From: Lysobacter capsici
GTDB lineage: Bacteria; Pseudomonadota; Gammaproteobacteria; Xanthomonadales; Xanthomonadaceae
Assembly (NCBI RefSeq): GCF_018732085.1
Contig: NZ_CP076103.1
Coordinates: 6,076,001 to 6,140,000, forward strand
Direction: 5' to 3'
Length of the DNA: 64,000 nt
Below are positions 8,052 through 17,143 of the stretch, one piece after another. Below the pieces are notes generated by a model, which saw nothing but the letters and a program-made list of their open reading frames with translations, ran no database searches and had not been told where the DNA came from. Position 1 is the stretch's first letter. The number at the start of each line of letters is the position of its first letter. The position numbers and the translations under genes are program-made.

Positions 8052-9053
8052 TCAAAGGCCGCAAGGCGACGCCAATGCCGGACTTTGTTCCTTGACGTTG
8101 TCGATGTGCGCGACTTTCTTGCCGCGCATGTCGGCGACCTTCGCCTCCACGTCCGCGGTGGCCAGCGCGACGCCTTCCTGGAAGAACACCCAGTCGATGT
8201 CTTCCTGGTACTCGCGCATTTCAGGCGAATCCACCGGGCCCTTCGACCCGTCCGCGCCCTTGGGCATGAACCACAAATTGAAGTTGATCGACATGAAGTC
8301 TTCCGGGTACACGGCGCTGCTGTGCTCGGAGAACAACTGACCGTCGACGTAATAGGTCACTTTCTTGTCGGCGACCGTCAACACCAAGGTATGCCAGCCG
8401 GCGTAGCTGCCTTGCTTGCGGGAAAACTCGTTGACCTTGGTCCACGGCTCCAGCTGGAACGTATCCCAGGTGGTCGTCCACATCGCCGGCTGATCGTTTT
8501 CGCCCCAGCCGCCGTTCGGCAGGTATTCGAAATCGGTCTCGCTGTAGTTCTTGTCCATCGGCGCCTTGAGCGGGCTGATGGCGTAGAAGGTCTGGATGAC
8601 TTCATCGCCATCCGGGCCCGAGTTCGGCTCGTTGCGGAAAAAGATCCGCGCCGCATAGGTGCCTTCGCGGTATTTGCGCGCATGGCAGAACTGGGTCTGA
8701 CGGGTTTTCTCGCCGCTGCCGTTGGTGACCGACGTCATCCTGATCGCGCCGGCCTGCGTATCGGGAATGTCCGAATGGAACGACAGACCCTCCGCCGACC
8801 AGGTCGCGCCCTTGATGCCCGGATGACCGGTCTGCGTTCTCGCCTTCCAGCCATTGCCCTGGAACGCGGCGAAATCGCGATAGTTGAAATCGTCGAAAAA
8901 CACCGGCGCCGTCACCGCGGCCGCAGCCGGCTGCGCCGCTTTGGTTTCCGCGGGCTTGGCCGCCTGCTCGGGCGTCGACCCGGTTTTCGGATCGCAGCCG
9001 GCACAAACCACCGACACCGCAAGAATGCTGGCGAGAAGAACGCGATGCCGCAT
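8052..9053 (-). CDS. GH16-like beta-glucan/galactan hydrolase lipoprotein
   Basis: The 333-residue protein starts at 9053, behind AAGGAAAA; the frame extends further upstream without a ribosome-binding site. The lipoprotein signal ends at C20 (VCAGC), followed by an Ala/Pro/Thr/Lys linker to about residue 50. The catalytic GH16 signature E-x-D-x-E is visible as ETDFE at 172-176, in a jelly-roll context with Trp/Tyr-rich strands (GWGENDQPAMWTT, GWHTLVLTV, VTYYVDGQ). The substrate class (beta-1,3- or 1,4-glucan, agarose or carrageenan type) cannot be set by eye. A LacI-type palindrome lies 65 bp upstream, so sugar-responsive control is likely. Confidence 0.85.
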   Translation of the reverse strand: MRHRVLLASILAVSVVCAGCDPKTGSTPEQAAKPAETKAAQPAAAAVTAPVFFDDFNYRDFAAFQGNGWKARTQTGHPGIKGATWSAEGLSFHSDIPDTQAGAIRMTSVTNGSGEKTRQTQFCHARKYREGTYAARIFFRNEPNSGPDGDEVIQTFYAISPLKAPMDKNYSETDFEYLPNGGWGENDQPAMWTTTWDTFQLEPWTKVNEFSRKQGSYAGWHTLVLTVADKKVTYYVDGQLFSEHSSAVYPEDFMSINFNLWFMPKGADGSKGPVDSPEMREYQEDIDWVFFQEGVALATADVEAKVADMRGKKVAHIDNVKEQSPALASPCGL

Positions 9054-9377
9054 GTGCTTTTCCTTTCGTGGCCGACGGTTTGCCGTCGAGTGCAGTCGGT
9101 GAATCTCTCGCACAATAGACAACGTTGTCAAATGGTCCGCGCCGGCCGGCCGCGGCGCCTCGCCGGCCATCGCCGCCGGGGCGTATTCGCTTTTGATCGC
9201 GCCCACGGACGCGCTTGCGGACGGTTCGAAACGAACCGGAGCAGGCCTCATTGACGCATCGGACTTCCGGCCCGGGCCGGAGCATCGCCTTCGCCGCGTT
9301 GTCCACGAGACATAAAGAACGCGGCGGCGGCGTCCACCGCAGTGGCCGCCGGCGCCGCGTGAGCCTGTCGCTCCGAA
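9054..9377. other. Promoter region of the GH16-like gene
   Basis: This is about 320 bp between the M23 gene end and the GH16-like start. It contains the 12-bp palindrome at 9118-9129, overlapped by a minus-strand TTGACA. The rest is GC-rich with no supported gene. Confidence 0.5.
9118..9129 (-). promoter_or_regulatory. LacI-type operator overlapping a -35 element
   Basis: GACAACGTTGTC is a perfect 12-bp palindrome with the CG centre usual for LacI/GalR-family sites. On the minus strand TTGACA (9126-9131 complement) overlaps one half, so bound repressor would block the GH16-like gene promoter. No LacI-family gene is in the window. Confidence 0.6.
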
Positions 9378-10574
9378 TTACGGCGAGACGGTGAAGTTCT
9401 TGCTGTAGGTCTGCCCGTTGTAGGCGACTTCGAAGCGCCACGTGCCCGACGGCCCGGTCGGCGCGAAGCTGCTCCAGTTCCAGTACCACCACGAAGACGA
9501 GTAATGCGCGGCGGGACCGTTATGGGTCCATGACGCGAACACCGTCCCGTTGGGTCGCAAGATGCGGTACTGGCTTTGCTGGCTGTTGAGCTGGTCGCGA
9601 TAGAAGGTGCTGAAGTTCGCGGGCTGGCCGTAGCGGATCGCCGTGTTTTCGTTGGGGCTTTCCGCATTGGGGCAGGTCGAGAACGCCGGCGGCGTGGTGC
9701 CCACGATCAGCTTGTTGATGGCCGAATCGTAATAGGCGCGTTGCGACGCCCACGCCGTCTGCAGGTTCAGCGCGTTGCAGGAACCGGCATAGGGATCGAT
9801 GAGGTTGCTGTTGGCGTCGTAGACCTCGAAATGCAGGTGCGGCTCGGTCGAACTGCCGGAGCTGCCGACGATGCCGAGGTACTCGCCCTGCACCACGCTC
9901 GCACCGATGCCCTTGGCCGTAAGCGAGCCGTTCTTCATGTGTCCGTACCAGGCGACCGAGCCGTCGCTGTGCTGGACGTAGATCGCGTTCCAGTTGTTGT
10001 TGTTCATCGAACAACTGCGATCGAAATTGCCGTCCGAGCGCGCGACGATGGTGCCGGCCGCCGCGGCGATGATCTTGACCTGATTGTTGTCCATCTTGTA
10101 CCAGGAGAACGGCCACAGGTAGTAATCGGTGCCGCGATGTCCGTCGTAACTGCGCGCGCCGCAGTTGTAGTCGAGCACCTGGCTGTTGGAGGCCTGGTCG
10201 ACGAAGTTGGAAATCGCGTGATAGCCCGGATCGGACAGGCCGTTGCCCGCCAGAGGCCAGGCGAAGGTCACACCGATCAACTTTGCGGATCCTTGCGATG
10301 CGGTTGGAAGCCGGAGCTTGCGCGCGTTGCTTCGTATCTCCTTCCAGGCCTGCTGGCGCAAGGCCGGTGAAAGGTGATCGGCGGCGTTGGCGGTGGCGTT
10401 CTCGGCCGTGGCGTACTCGCCGCCGCCGCTGGCATCGGGCGCGGCGCCTTGCAGGTTGCTGTACTGAGCTGCGTCCTGGCCCGCGTCCGCGGCAAGCGGC
10501 AGCAGCATCGCACTCGATGCCAGGGCCAGGGCGAGAACAGATCGGGACATGCGGAGAATCGATTCGTTCGACAT
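9378..10574 (-). CDS. Secreted M23-family metalloendopeptidase (lysostaphin-type)
   Basis: The 398-residue zinc peptidase is predicted to cut peptidoglycan cross-bridges of prey or competitor cells. The start at 10574 follows AAGGA. A signal peptide (residues 1-31, ending LAADAG) and a propeptide-like region to about 100 precede the catalytic domain. Zinc ligands are visible: H146 and D150 in GHRGTD, and H246/H248 in HLHFE. Cys pairs (YNCGA and DRSCS) suggest extracellular stabilisation. The C-terminal region from about 320 is a Trp/Tyr-rich beta domain, possibly a cell-wall or polysaccharide-binding add-on. It lies upstream of the GH16-like gene but is separated from it by 324 bp and a promoter. 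Confidence 0.9.
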   Translation of the reverse strand: MSNESILRMSRSVLALALASSAMLLPLAADAGQDAAQYSNLQGAAPDASGGGEYATAENATANAADHLSPALRQQAWKEIRSNARKLRLPTASQGSAKLIGVTFAWPLAGNGLSDPGYHAISNFVDQASNSQVLDYNCGARSYDGHRGTDYYLWPFSWYKMDNNQVKIIAAAAGTIVARSDGNFDRSCSMNNNNWNAIYVQHSDGSVAWYGHMKNGSLTAKGIGASVVQGEYLGIVGSSGSSTEPHLHFEVYDANSNLIDPYAGSCNALNLQTAWASQRAYYDSAINKLIVGTTPPAFSTCPNAESPNENTAIRYGQPANFSTFYRDQLNSQQSQYRILRPNGTVFASWTHNGPAAHYSSSWWYWNWSSFAPTGPSGTWRFEVAYNGQTYSKNFTVSP

Positions 10575-10961
10575 ATGCGTTCCTTCGATGATGGTTCCGC
10601 GCCGAGCGTGCAAGCGGCCGATGGGCCGGCGCGAGGTCCTTCTCCCTGATCCGGAGGCCGCGGCACGCCCCCTGTATACGCTCAAACCGGCGCGGCACTG
10701 TGCGCGCCGGCACAGCCTCGGCGCCGGCCGACAAGCGGCTGGCGGAGTGAGACCGCCATCGAACAAACCCATCACCTGACCGCGCGCGAACGCATGCCCG
10801 GCGTTGTCGCGCACTGCGATGAATGGAGCGTGCGCTCGCAAGCAGCGATGCCAGTCACGAAACTGCCGACGAATACCGCGGGCATTGCGGCTTTTCGCCG
10901 CCGCAGGGGTCGATACTTCTCGACGCAGCCGCTTGGCTGTCATTCTTACAAGGAGAAGTTC
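10575..10961. other. Divergent intergenic region, M23 peptidase / small peptide
   Basis: This is 387 bp between divergent starts and must hold both promoters. I see no consensus -35/-10 pair and no gene. An 8-bp hairpin (CCGGCGCG ... CGCGCCGG) sits near 10690 but has no T-run. Confidence 0.4.
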
Positions 10962-11198
10962 ATGAATGCCAGGAACATGATGTACGGGGCAGTGGCGCTG
11001 ATTTCTTTGGTCGCGATGGGCGCGTCGATGACGAGCTCGGCGCAAGGTCCGAAGCGACTGGAGCTTCACTACTATTACTACTCCGATGCCGCGCACACCG
11101 TCAGGGTCGGCGAGGAATGGCTGAAGTGCAACGGTCAGCACACGATGGATGGGGTCTATTCGGAGTACTACGCCCTCACCTCGCGAGTCTGCCCGTAA
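10962..11198 (+). CDS. Small exported DUF6289-like peptide
   Basis: The 78-residue peptide has a perfect AAGGAG 9 bp before the start. A signal peptide (to about SSAQG) is followed by a mature peptide of about 50 residues with a YYYYSD segment, VGEEW and two Cys (LKCNGQ and SRVCP). The same arrangement (Tyr-Tyr, VG, C-x-GQ, then a final C) recurs in the protein at 45614, so the two look paralogous. The family resembles DUF6289, widespread in Xanthomonadaceae, of unknown function. It is divergent from the M23 peptidase. Confidence 0.7.
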   Translation: MNARNMMYGAVALISLVAMGASMTSSAQGPKRLELHYYYYSDAAHTVRVGEEWLKCNGQHTMDGVYSEYYALTSRVCP

Positions 11199-11484
11199 TC
11201 GCATCGGCGCCGTCGCATCGGTAGTTCGCCCACGCAGGCCGGCTGAGCCTGCGCGAATCGATGCGACATCGGACTCAAGCCGGATACACCGGCAATCCCC
11301 CGGTGTATCCACGTCAACGCACAAGCCGCTTCGCGGCGGCTCGGCACCGGGCGAAAACGCCTTCCGGCCGAACAGGTCTGCGATCGATTTGCATCGGTCT
11401 TCAGACGCCGTAGTCTTGGTGAAGGCACGCTCGCTCCATGAACCTCCGCGCCCGAGCGGAAGCAGGGATCCAGGACCTTTCCGA

Positions 11485-12255
11485 ATGCTCGACTACGACC
11501 TCGAACTGCAGCATCACAACCTCGCGCTGCGGCGCGCCTGCGCCATCCGCGCCTCGGATCAGGTCCTCGACATCGGTTGCGGGACCGGACAGACCACGCG
11601 CGAGGCCGCGCAACTCGCGACGGCCGGATCGGTGCTCGGCATCGACCGCTCGAACGAGATGATCGAGCGCGCGAAGCAGCTCAGCGACGAGGCCGGGCTT
11701 CACAACGTCGAATACGTCTGCGCGGACGCCGAGCGATACGAGCCGCCGCGCGAACGCTTCGACGTGGCGATCAGCAGATTCGGCACGATGTTCTTCGCCG
11801 ATCCGGTTGCGGCGTTTTCGAACCTGCGAAGCGCGCTGCGCGCGGACGGACGCCTGGTGATGATGGTGTGGCAGCAGCGCGATCGCAATGAGTGGGCGAC
11901 GTCGATCGAACGCGCGCTCATGCCCGACGGCGCGGGCACCACCGGCTCCATCGCCGTTCCACCCGCGTTCTCTTTCGGCGATCCGGATGCCGCAAGGCGC
12001 ATCCTCGATGCCACCGGCTTCGCGACGGCGACGTTCGACGAGGTGCATGCTCCCGTTTTCTACGGACGCGATGTCGAGGCCGCGTTCGACTTCGTCTCGG
12101 GCTTTTCCACCGTGAATGAAAAGCTCGCGCGTCTGGACGCGAACGAACGCGCGCGCGCGGTGGAACGTCTGCGCGATCTGTTGGCCGAGCATCGACGCGC
12201 CGATGGCGTGTGGTTCGATTCGCGCGCGTGGATCGTGAGTACGCGGCGGAAATAA
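11485..12255 (+). CDS. Class I SAM-dependent methyltransferase
   Basis: The 256-residue protein has the SAM-binding motif I VLDIGCGTGQTT at about 28-39, followed by an acidic loop (LGIDRS) and motif II-like CADAERY. Homologous proteins of the ubiE/COQ5-like group begin with a D-Y-D-x-E-L-x-x-H-N pattern, and MLDYDLELQHHN at 11485 fits it, so I use that start rather than the longer upstream frame. The substrate is unknown. It converges on the HxlR gene and nothing links them functionally. Confidence 0.8.
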   Translation: MLDYDLELQHHNLALRRACAIRASDQVLDIGCGTGQTTREAAQLATAGSVLGIDRSNEMIERAKQLSDEAGLHNVEYVCADAERYEPPRERFDVAISRFGTMFFADPVAAFSNLRSALRADGRLVMMVWQQRDRNEWATSIERALMPDGAGTTGSIAVPPAFSFGDPDAARRILDATGFATATFDEVHAPVFYGRDVEAAFDFVSGFSTVNEKLARLDANERARAVERLRDLLAEHRRADGVWFDSRAWIVSTRRK

Positions 12256-12367
12256 CCGGTCGCGCCCAAGACGCGCGACGGCGGCTTCGCTCGTTCAAGC
12301 CACGATGCAACGCTCTGTCCGGCCCCTCGCCGACGACCGATTCAACCGCGCCGCAGGCCGCAAACCC

Positions 12368-12751
12368 TCAAGCCGCGGCGTTCTGCGCGCCGCGCTCGCC
12401 ACCGCTGCTGCGGCCATGCGACCACATCAAGATCGCCTCGAACACCGGCTTGAGCCGGCGTGCGTCCTCGGTGATCTGATACTCCACGCGCGGCGGGATT
12501 TCGGGATACACCGTTCTGCGCACCATGCCGTCGTTTTCCAGCTCACGCAGTTGCTGGGTGAGCATGTGCTGGGTCACCCCGGGAATCGCACGCCGCAGTT
12601 CGTTGAAGCGATGCATGCGCTGGATCAGCAGCCACAGGATTTCCAGCTTCCATTTTCCGGCGAACACGGCGCATGCCGCGCGGATTTCCGCGTGGGCTTC
12701 ATCGATGCCTTCGGGGTTGGAGGCGCACGATTCGACGGTATGGTCGGGCAT
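12368..12751 (-). CDS. HxlR-family transcriptional regulator
   Basis: The 127-residue protein is a single winged-helix HxlR domain: GKWKLEILWLLIQRMHRFNELRRAIPGVTQHMLTQQLREL, wing, then VEYQITEDARRLKPV. The Cys near residue 27 (RAACAVF) sits where redox- or quinone-sensing HxlR/YodB members carry their reactive Cys. It is divergent from azoR, an arrangement commonly seen for regulators that sense electrophiles and control azoreductases. That sensing role is inferred. Confidence 0.9.
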   Translation of the reverse strand: MPDHTVESCASNPEGIDEAHAEIRAACAVFAGKWKLEILWLLIQRMHRFNELRRAIPGVTQHMLTQQLRELENDGMVRRTVYPEIPPRVEYQITEDARRLKPVFEAILMWSHGRSSGGERGAQNAAA

Positions 12752-12800
12752 ACTTAGTCCGGAAAATCATCCTTCTTGTGACGATCACTATACGCCAATA

Positions 12801-12837
12801 GATTGCAGGGCAAGCAAAAACGCCTGCGATTGCAGGG
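12801..12837. promoter_or_regulatory. Direct repeat in the hxlR-azoR gap
   Basis: GATTGCAGGG occurs at 12801-12810 and again at 12828-12837, a 27-bp period (about 2.5 helical turns), 38 bp before azoR. It may be part of the HxlR binding region. Confidence 0.35.
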
Positions 12838-12874
12838 GTTTTCGCCTCCTTCCCTTGCATCCGGCGAACCGTCC

Positions 12875-13477
12875 ATGAACATCCTGCATATCGATTCGAG
12901 CATCCTCGAAGACCAATCCGTCAGCCGCAAACTCTCGGCGGCGATCGTGGCCAAACTCACCGCGATGGAACCCGCCGCGCGCGTGGTGTATCGCGACCTC
13001 AACCGCTCTCCGCTGCCGCAACTGTCCACCGCCAACGCGATGGCGCGCAATCCGGCCGCGCCGGCCGAAACCGATGAAGTCCGCGCGCTCCACCTGGCGC
13101 TGGCGCAGGTGCTGGACGCCGACACCCTGGTGATCGGCGCGCCGATGTACAACTTCAGCGTACCGGCGCCGCTCAAATCCTGGCTGGACGCGCTGGCGAT
13201 CCCGGGCAAGACCTTCAGTTACGAGACCGGCGTGCCGCAGGGCCTGCTTGGCGCCAAGCGGGTGATCGTCGCCTCCAGCCGCGGCGGCATCTATGCGCCG
13301 CAGTCGCCGATGGCGGCGCTGGAACACCACGAAAGCTACCTGCGCGCGTTCTTTGGTTTCCTCGGTGTGACCCGCCTGGAATTCGTCCGCGCCGAAGGCA
13401 TGAACATGGGCGCCGAACATGCCCAGAACGCCGTGGCCGGCGCACTGGAGCAAGTCGCGCAGTTGCGCGCCGCGTAA
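12875..13477 (+). CDS. azoR: FMN-dependent NADH-azoreductase
   Basis: This 200-residue flavodoxin-like enzyme reduces azo compounds and quinones with NADH. The start MNILHIDSSIL matches the family; the longer frame upstream is not needed. The FMN-binding features are SSILEDQSVSR near the N-terminus, the central motif GAPMYNFSVPAPLKSWLD, and SSRGGIY. The length equals the usual family size. It is divergent from the HxlR regulator and is probably induced by quinones or electrophiles. Confidence 0.92.
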   Translation: MNILHIDSSILEDQSVSRKLSAAIVAKLTAMEPAARVVYRDLNRSPLPQLSTANAMARNPAAPAETDEVRALHLALAQVLDADTLVIGAPMYNFSVPAPLKSWLDALAIPGKTFSYETGVPQGLLGAKRVIVASSRGGIYAPQSPMAALEHHESYLRAFFGFLGVTRLEFVRAEGMNMGAEHAQNAVAGALEQVAQLRAA

Positions 13478-13737
13478 GCACGACGCCGACGGCGGCCGGT
13501 TCCGGGTCGCAGCGGCCTGGAACCGCCGCTGCACCGCATTGGCATCGCCACGACGCGCTGAATGGCTGTTGCGCCGCGGTCGCGCGGGCGGCATCGTGAC
13601 CGCTCATCGCCGCTGTCTTCGACGACGACTCCCTGTTCGTCGCGCGCCCGGCCCGCGTCATCGCGCGTCATGCGCTGGGTTGTACGGCAACGACGAACGC
13701 CGCGGCATTCCAGTTCGGACCCTCCATGGAGTCGGCC

Positions 13738-14154
13738 ATGAAGCTCGCGCTTGTCCTTGCGTTGTTTACCGTGCCTGCATTCGCGACGGAGCTTCCGCCC
13801 GACCTCGCCAAAGCGGTCGCGGATTACGATCGGGCGCAGGTCGCCAACGATGTCGATACGTTGGCGCGGCTGGTCGATGACGACTACGTACTGGTGAACT
13901 CCAACGCCTCCGTCGAGAACAAGCAGCAGTTCCTCGCCGATTTCCATCTGCCCGGTTTCAAGATCGACCCGTACGTGCTGCGCGAGCGCATCCAGAAGGT
14001 CTGGGGCGACGGCGCCGTGATCGGCGGCCTGCTCGATCTGAGCTGGACCCAGGACGGCAGGCATCAGACCCGCAGGTTGCGGGTGTCGTATGTCTGGGCG
14101 AAACGCGACGGCCGCTGGATGGCGACGTACGCGCAGGTCACGCGCGTGCCTTGA
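13738..14154 (+). CDS. Exported NTF2-like (DUF4440-type) protein
   Basis: The 138-residue protein starts at 13738 behind ATGGAG, chosen over an ATG 12 bp upstream because it begins a short signal peptide (cleavage near AFATE). The mature part has the SnoaL/DUF4440 pattern: a first helix with YDRAQVANDVDTLARLVDDDYVLVNSNA, a Phe/Pro-containing pocket, and a last strand RDGRWMATYAQVTR. Such proteins bind small molecules or act as isomerases; no catalytic residues can be assigned. It converges on the MBL-fold gene. Confidence 0.75.
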   Translation: MKLALVLALFTVPAFATELPPDLAKAVADYDRAQVANDVDTLARLVDDDYVLVNSNASVENKQQFLADFHLPGFKIDPYVLRERIQKVWGDGAVIGGLLDLSWTQDGRHQTRRLRVSYVWAKRDGRWMATYAQVTRVP

Positions 14155-14218
14155 TGACCGCCGTAGCGAATCAGGCGGCGGACGGCCAACGCACTCGGCA
14201 GCCCGACCGCGTCCGCCG

Positions 14219-15091
14219 CTACACCCCCATCGCGATCTCCAGCAGCACGCGCCAGGCATTCATCGGCAGCCATTGCGCATACCCGTCCCAGGTCTGGTAC
14301 TGCGGAAGTTTCACCGTGTTAGGAATCTGCATGAAGGGCGTGCCCTTCTTGAGTTCGGCGTCGATCGCGGCCCGCAGGTCGCGCAGATACTTCAACTGGT
14401 CGGCGACACTCGACCTCGGCCCGACCGGCGCGTTGTGGGCATACATCACCCGGTCGAAATCCAGCGCGTCCATTTCGGAAAGCGTTCTCTCCCACTCGCG
14501 CGGCGAGAAATCGGGCATGTAGGCGAAGCCCACCCGATGCGGCACGACGAGATCGACGGTGTAGATGACGCGCTCGTTCGGGAACTGGAAGACGGTCATG
14601 CCTTCGCCGTGGTTCGCGCCGAAGTAGACGAGATTGATCAGGCTGCGCCCGAGCCTGAGTTCCGATTTCGATCCCGACCAGCGCTGGTCGGGCATGACGA
14701 CATCCGCGCTGGGGTGGCGCTCGAGCCAGGTGGCGGTCGCATCGTGGGCGAGAATCGTCGCGCCTTCGGCCTTGAACACCTCCCCGCCGCTGATGTGATC
14801 GTAGTGGTTGTGCGAATAGATCAGGTACCTGATCGGCTTGTCGGTCAATTTTCGTATGGCCGCCAGCGACGCCTTGGCGAAATCGCGATCGAAGCTGTCC
14901 ATGACGATGACACCGTCGTCGGTAATCATGAAAGCATTGAAGGCGAGCCCGGCGCCGAAGCTGTAGAGCCCGGGGGCCACCTGGGTTGTCTTGTAGGCGG
15001 CGCGCGCGTCCGCGCCGGGACTGGATACGCCGAGCCCCAGCAGCAGCGCCACGGCTGCCAGCACCTTGCCGAACACAGGATTGCCAGACAT
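14219..15091 (-). CDS. Exported metallo-beta-lactamase-fold hydrolase
   Basis: The 290-residue protein has a signal peptide ending about ADARA (start 15091, AAGG 9 bp upstream). Zinc ligands are all present: H94, H96, D98 and H99 in HNHYDH, H161 in ANHGEG, D180 in YTVD and H219 in YAHN. The set resembles class B lactamase or quinol/lactone hydrolase families rather than true resistance enzymes, and GG after the HxHxDH motif is common in both. The substrate is unknown. It is divergent from the thioesterase at 15381. Confidence 0.85.
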   Translation of the reverse strand: MSGNPVFGKVLAAVALLLGLGVSSPGADARAAYKTTQVAPGLYSFGAGLAFNAFMITDDGVIVMDSFDRDFAKASLAAIRKLTDKPIRYLIYSHNHYDHISGGEVFKAEGATILAHDATATWLERHPSADVVMPDQRWSGSKSELRLGRSLINLVYFGANHGEGMTVFQFPNERVIYTVDLVVPHRVGFAYMPDFSPREWERTLSEMDALDFDRVMYAHNAPVGPRSSVADQLKYLRDLRAAIDAELKKGTPFMQIPNTVKLPQYQTWDGYAQWLPMNAWRVLLEIAMGV

Positions 15092-15380
15092 CGTTCGCGA
15101 CCTTCGATCATGGAATTCCGGTGGATTGCGGTGCGCGGCATGTTCACCGTTCCGAGCGACCGAGTGCGCTGGCAGTATGTGACGGCCATCGGCTCGCGCC
15201 AGGGCCATTAAGGCGAACCGTCGAGTGCCAACGGCACCGAGGCCTTGAGAAATCCCGACGTCCGATGCACATTCGAGTGCCGGCTCCGGGCTATCTCGGG
15301 CGAACGATCCGCGCGCACAGCGATCCACGGCCCGGCTCACTCACGCCTTGGCCCGCTGCGCAGCCACGAAGGACGAATCG

Positions 15381-15794
15381 ATGCCTTTTCGAACCCGCCG
15401 AGTCATCCAGTTTGGCGACTGCGATCCGGGCGGAGTCGTGTATACGCCACGTATCGCGCACTTCGTCGTGGAAGCGAATCTGGAGTTCCTGTCGGATGCG
15501 CTCGGCGGCCCCGCGACGAGGCGACTGATCGCCCTGGGCGTTCTTCCGCCCGCGCGGGCGCTGTCGATCGAATTCCTGTATCCCATGACCTGGGATGAAG
15601 CGATCGACATGGAGGTGGTCGTCGATCGAATGGGCGAGCACTCGTTCACTCTCGCAGTCGGCGCTTTCAATGCCGAAGGCACCCGCACATTCCGGGCCAC
15701 GATCACGCACGTCACGGTGTCGCCCGAGACGCGGCGACCGGTGGCGCTGCCGCTCGAACTGCGAACCGCGCTCGAACGAGCGGGCCGCGGCTGA
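15381..15794 (+). CDS. Hotdog-fold acyl-CoA thioesterase (4HBT type)
   Basis: The 137-residue protein starts behind AAGGA. The 4-hydroxybenzoyl-CoA thioesterase signature FGDCDPGGVVYTPRI (about 10-24) holds the catalytic Asp and is followed by the long hotdog helix (FVVEANLEFLSDALG). It probably hydrolyses an aromatic or short acyl-CoA in the cytoplasm. It stands alone, with a strong hairpin at its stop codon. Confidence 0.88.
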   Translation: MPFRTRRVIQFGDCDPGGVVYTPRIAHFVVEANLEFLSDALGGPATRRLIALGVLPPARALSIEFLYPMTWDEAIDMEVVVDRMGEHSFTLAVGAFNAEGTRTFRATITHVTVSPETRRPVALPLELRTALERAGRG

Positions 15795-15804
15795 CACCGC
15801 GGCC
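15783..15804 (+). terminator. Hairpin overlapping the thioesterase stop
   Basis: GGCCGCGG-CTGACA-CCGCGGCC is a perfect 8-bp stem with the TGA stop in the loop. The T-run is missing, so termination efficiency is uncertain. Confidence 0.4.
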
Positions 15805-16018
15805 GACCGGACGAACAATTCCGGGCTCGGCCGCCGCTGCAACGCGGCGAATGGGTAAGCAGTGTGCCTGCCACGACCCTATTCACCGAAATCCGATGAC
15901 CGGAACGTCGAGCGAGTCGTCAACGCGCGCAAAGCTGGTTTAATGGCCGCGATGGCCTGTGGTTTTCAGGCGCCGCCGCCGCGCGGCCGGAATGGATTCA
16001 AGCTAGGAGCCCGGACGC

Positions 16019-16495
16019 ATGCAACGAATTTCGCGAATCAATGTTGTGATCGCAGCGGCGCTGATGGCCGCGTGTTCCCCGGCCGATCGGTCGACCGCCG
16101 CCCATCCGCCGGCGGCGGCCCGTCCACCGGCGGCCGTCCAGGCACCGACCACCGGCAACCCGCTGCGCGACGAACTGTCGATGCTCACCGGTCCCGGCGC
16201 CCGCGAATGCGGCCTGGTCGCCCTGGGACAAGATCCGGCCGCCGCGTGGCAATGCGCGCGTGCCGCCGATTCGCAGCGCACGCCCTATTGGTTTGCGATC
16301 GAACGCAACGGCATAGATTCCGAAATATGGGTCGCCGCGCTGCGAACGCCCAACGGGCAGCGCTACATGCTTCACTACGACTCGAATTACATGGGCGGCC
16401 CCGGGCTGCTGCCGCGATTCACACGCAATGCCTGCACCGGTTTCACGACCCTGGTCGCGGACTCGCCCGAAAACATCGAGTGCTCGTATCAATGA
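16019..16495 (+). CDS. Lipoprotein with Ala/Pro linker, function unknown
   Basis: The 158-residue protein has a lipobox MAAC at about 16-19, followed by a Pro/Ala-rich linker to about 45. The folded part has four Cys (REC, WQC, NAC and IEC), consistent with two disulfides, and ends SYQ. Homologues seem confined to close relatives as far as I can judge. No enzymatic motif is seen. It converges on the EF-hand gene. Confidence 0.7.
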   Translation: MQRISRINVVIAAALMAACSPADRSTAAHPPAAARPPAAVQAPTTGNPLRDELSMLTGPGARECGLVALGQDPAAAWQCARAADSQRTPYWFAIERNGIDSEIWVAALRTPNGQRYMLHYDSNYMGGPGLLPRFTRNACTGFTTLVADSPENIECSYQ

Positions 16496-16586
16496 GCGCA
16501 GTGCGCTTATTGCAGGCGAAGGCGACGCGGCAAGCGCCGGCCCCGACGATACGGCCGGACGCCTGACGGTCGCGCCGACGCCGCGA

Positions 16587-16883
16587 CTATTTGGTCTTTT
16601 CCGCCGCGGCCGGCTTGCAGGCTGCGTACTCGGCGCGCGACAAGGCGCTGTTGTGGTCGAGATCGCAATGGCGGATGCGCGCGGCGAGATCGGGCGCCTT
16701 GACCACCACTTCGGGCAAGGTCACCACGCCGTCCTTGTTGCTGTCGAGCGACTCGTAACTGGGCTTTGCCGCTTCGGCCGCCACGGCCGCTTTGGCGGGC
16801 GCGGCGCGCGCATCCGTACCGGCCTGCAGGCCCGCGAAGGCAATCAGCGCGATCGACACACCGCGCGCGAACGAAACGGCCAT
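16587..16883 (-). CDS. Exported EF-hand calcium-binding protein
   Basis: The 98-residue protein starts at the ATG at 16883 because the GAGAGG ribosome-binding site lies 9 bp upstream; the ATG at 16892 sits directly against it. The signal peptide ends near ARAA. One canonical EF loop DSNKDGVVTLPE is followed by a second, shorter one, DLDHNSALSRAE, each flanked by helices. It probably binds Ca2+ in the periplasm or outside the cell. Confidence 0.85.
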   Translation of the reverse strand: MAVSFARGVSIALIAFAGLQAGTDARAAPAKAAVAAEAAKPSYESLDSNKDGVVTLPEVVVKAPDLAARIRHCDLDHNSALSRAEYAACKPAAAEKTK

Positions 16884-17143
16884 GGTGCTCATCCTCTCGA
16901 AGCGGCGAAGGCGCCTATGCTAGGCCCGAGCCGGGCGACGCCGGTTCAATCGGCGTGAGGGGATCATTACCAAAAATTTAGGTGACGCGGGCACGCGGTT
17001 TGCCGACCATTTCATCGATCCGTTCCAGGTCATCGGCCGACGCCCCGATGCGTTGGCGCTACGGCAAGCCTCTTCTGCGCGGCCGGTGACCCAGACCGTC
17101 GCCAGGACCGCCCCTGCGAGCGCGCCACCCCGAGGAACCGGCC

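Noticed and set aside
16892..16892. ATG at 16892 as start of the EF-hand protein
   Set aside because: The ribosome-binding site abuts it with no spacer; the ATG at 16883 has proper spacing.
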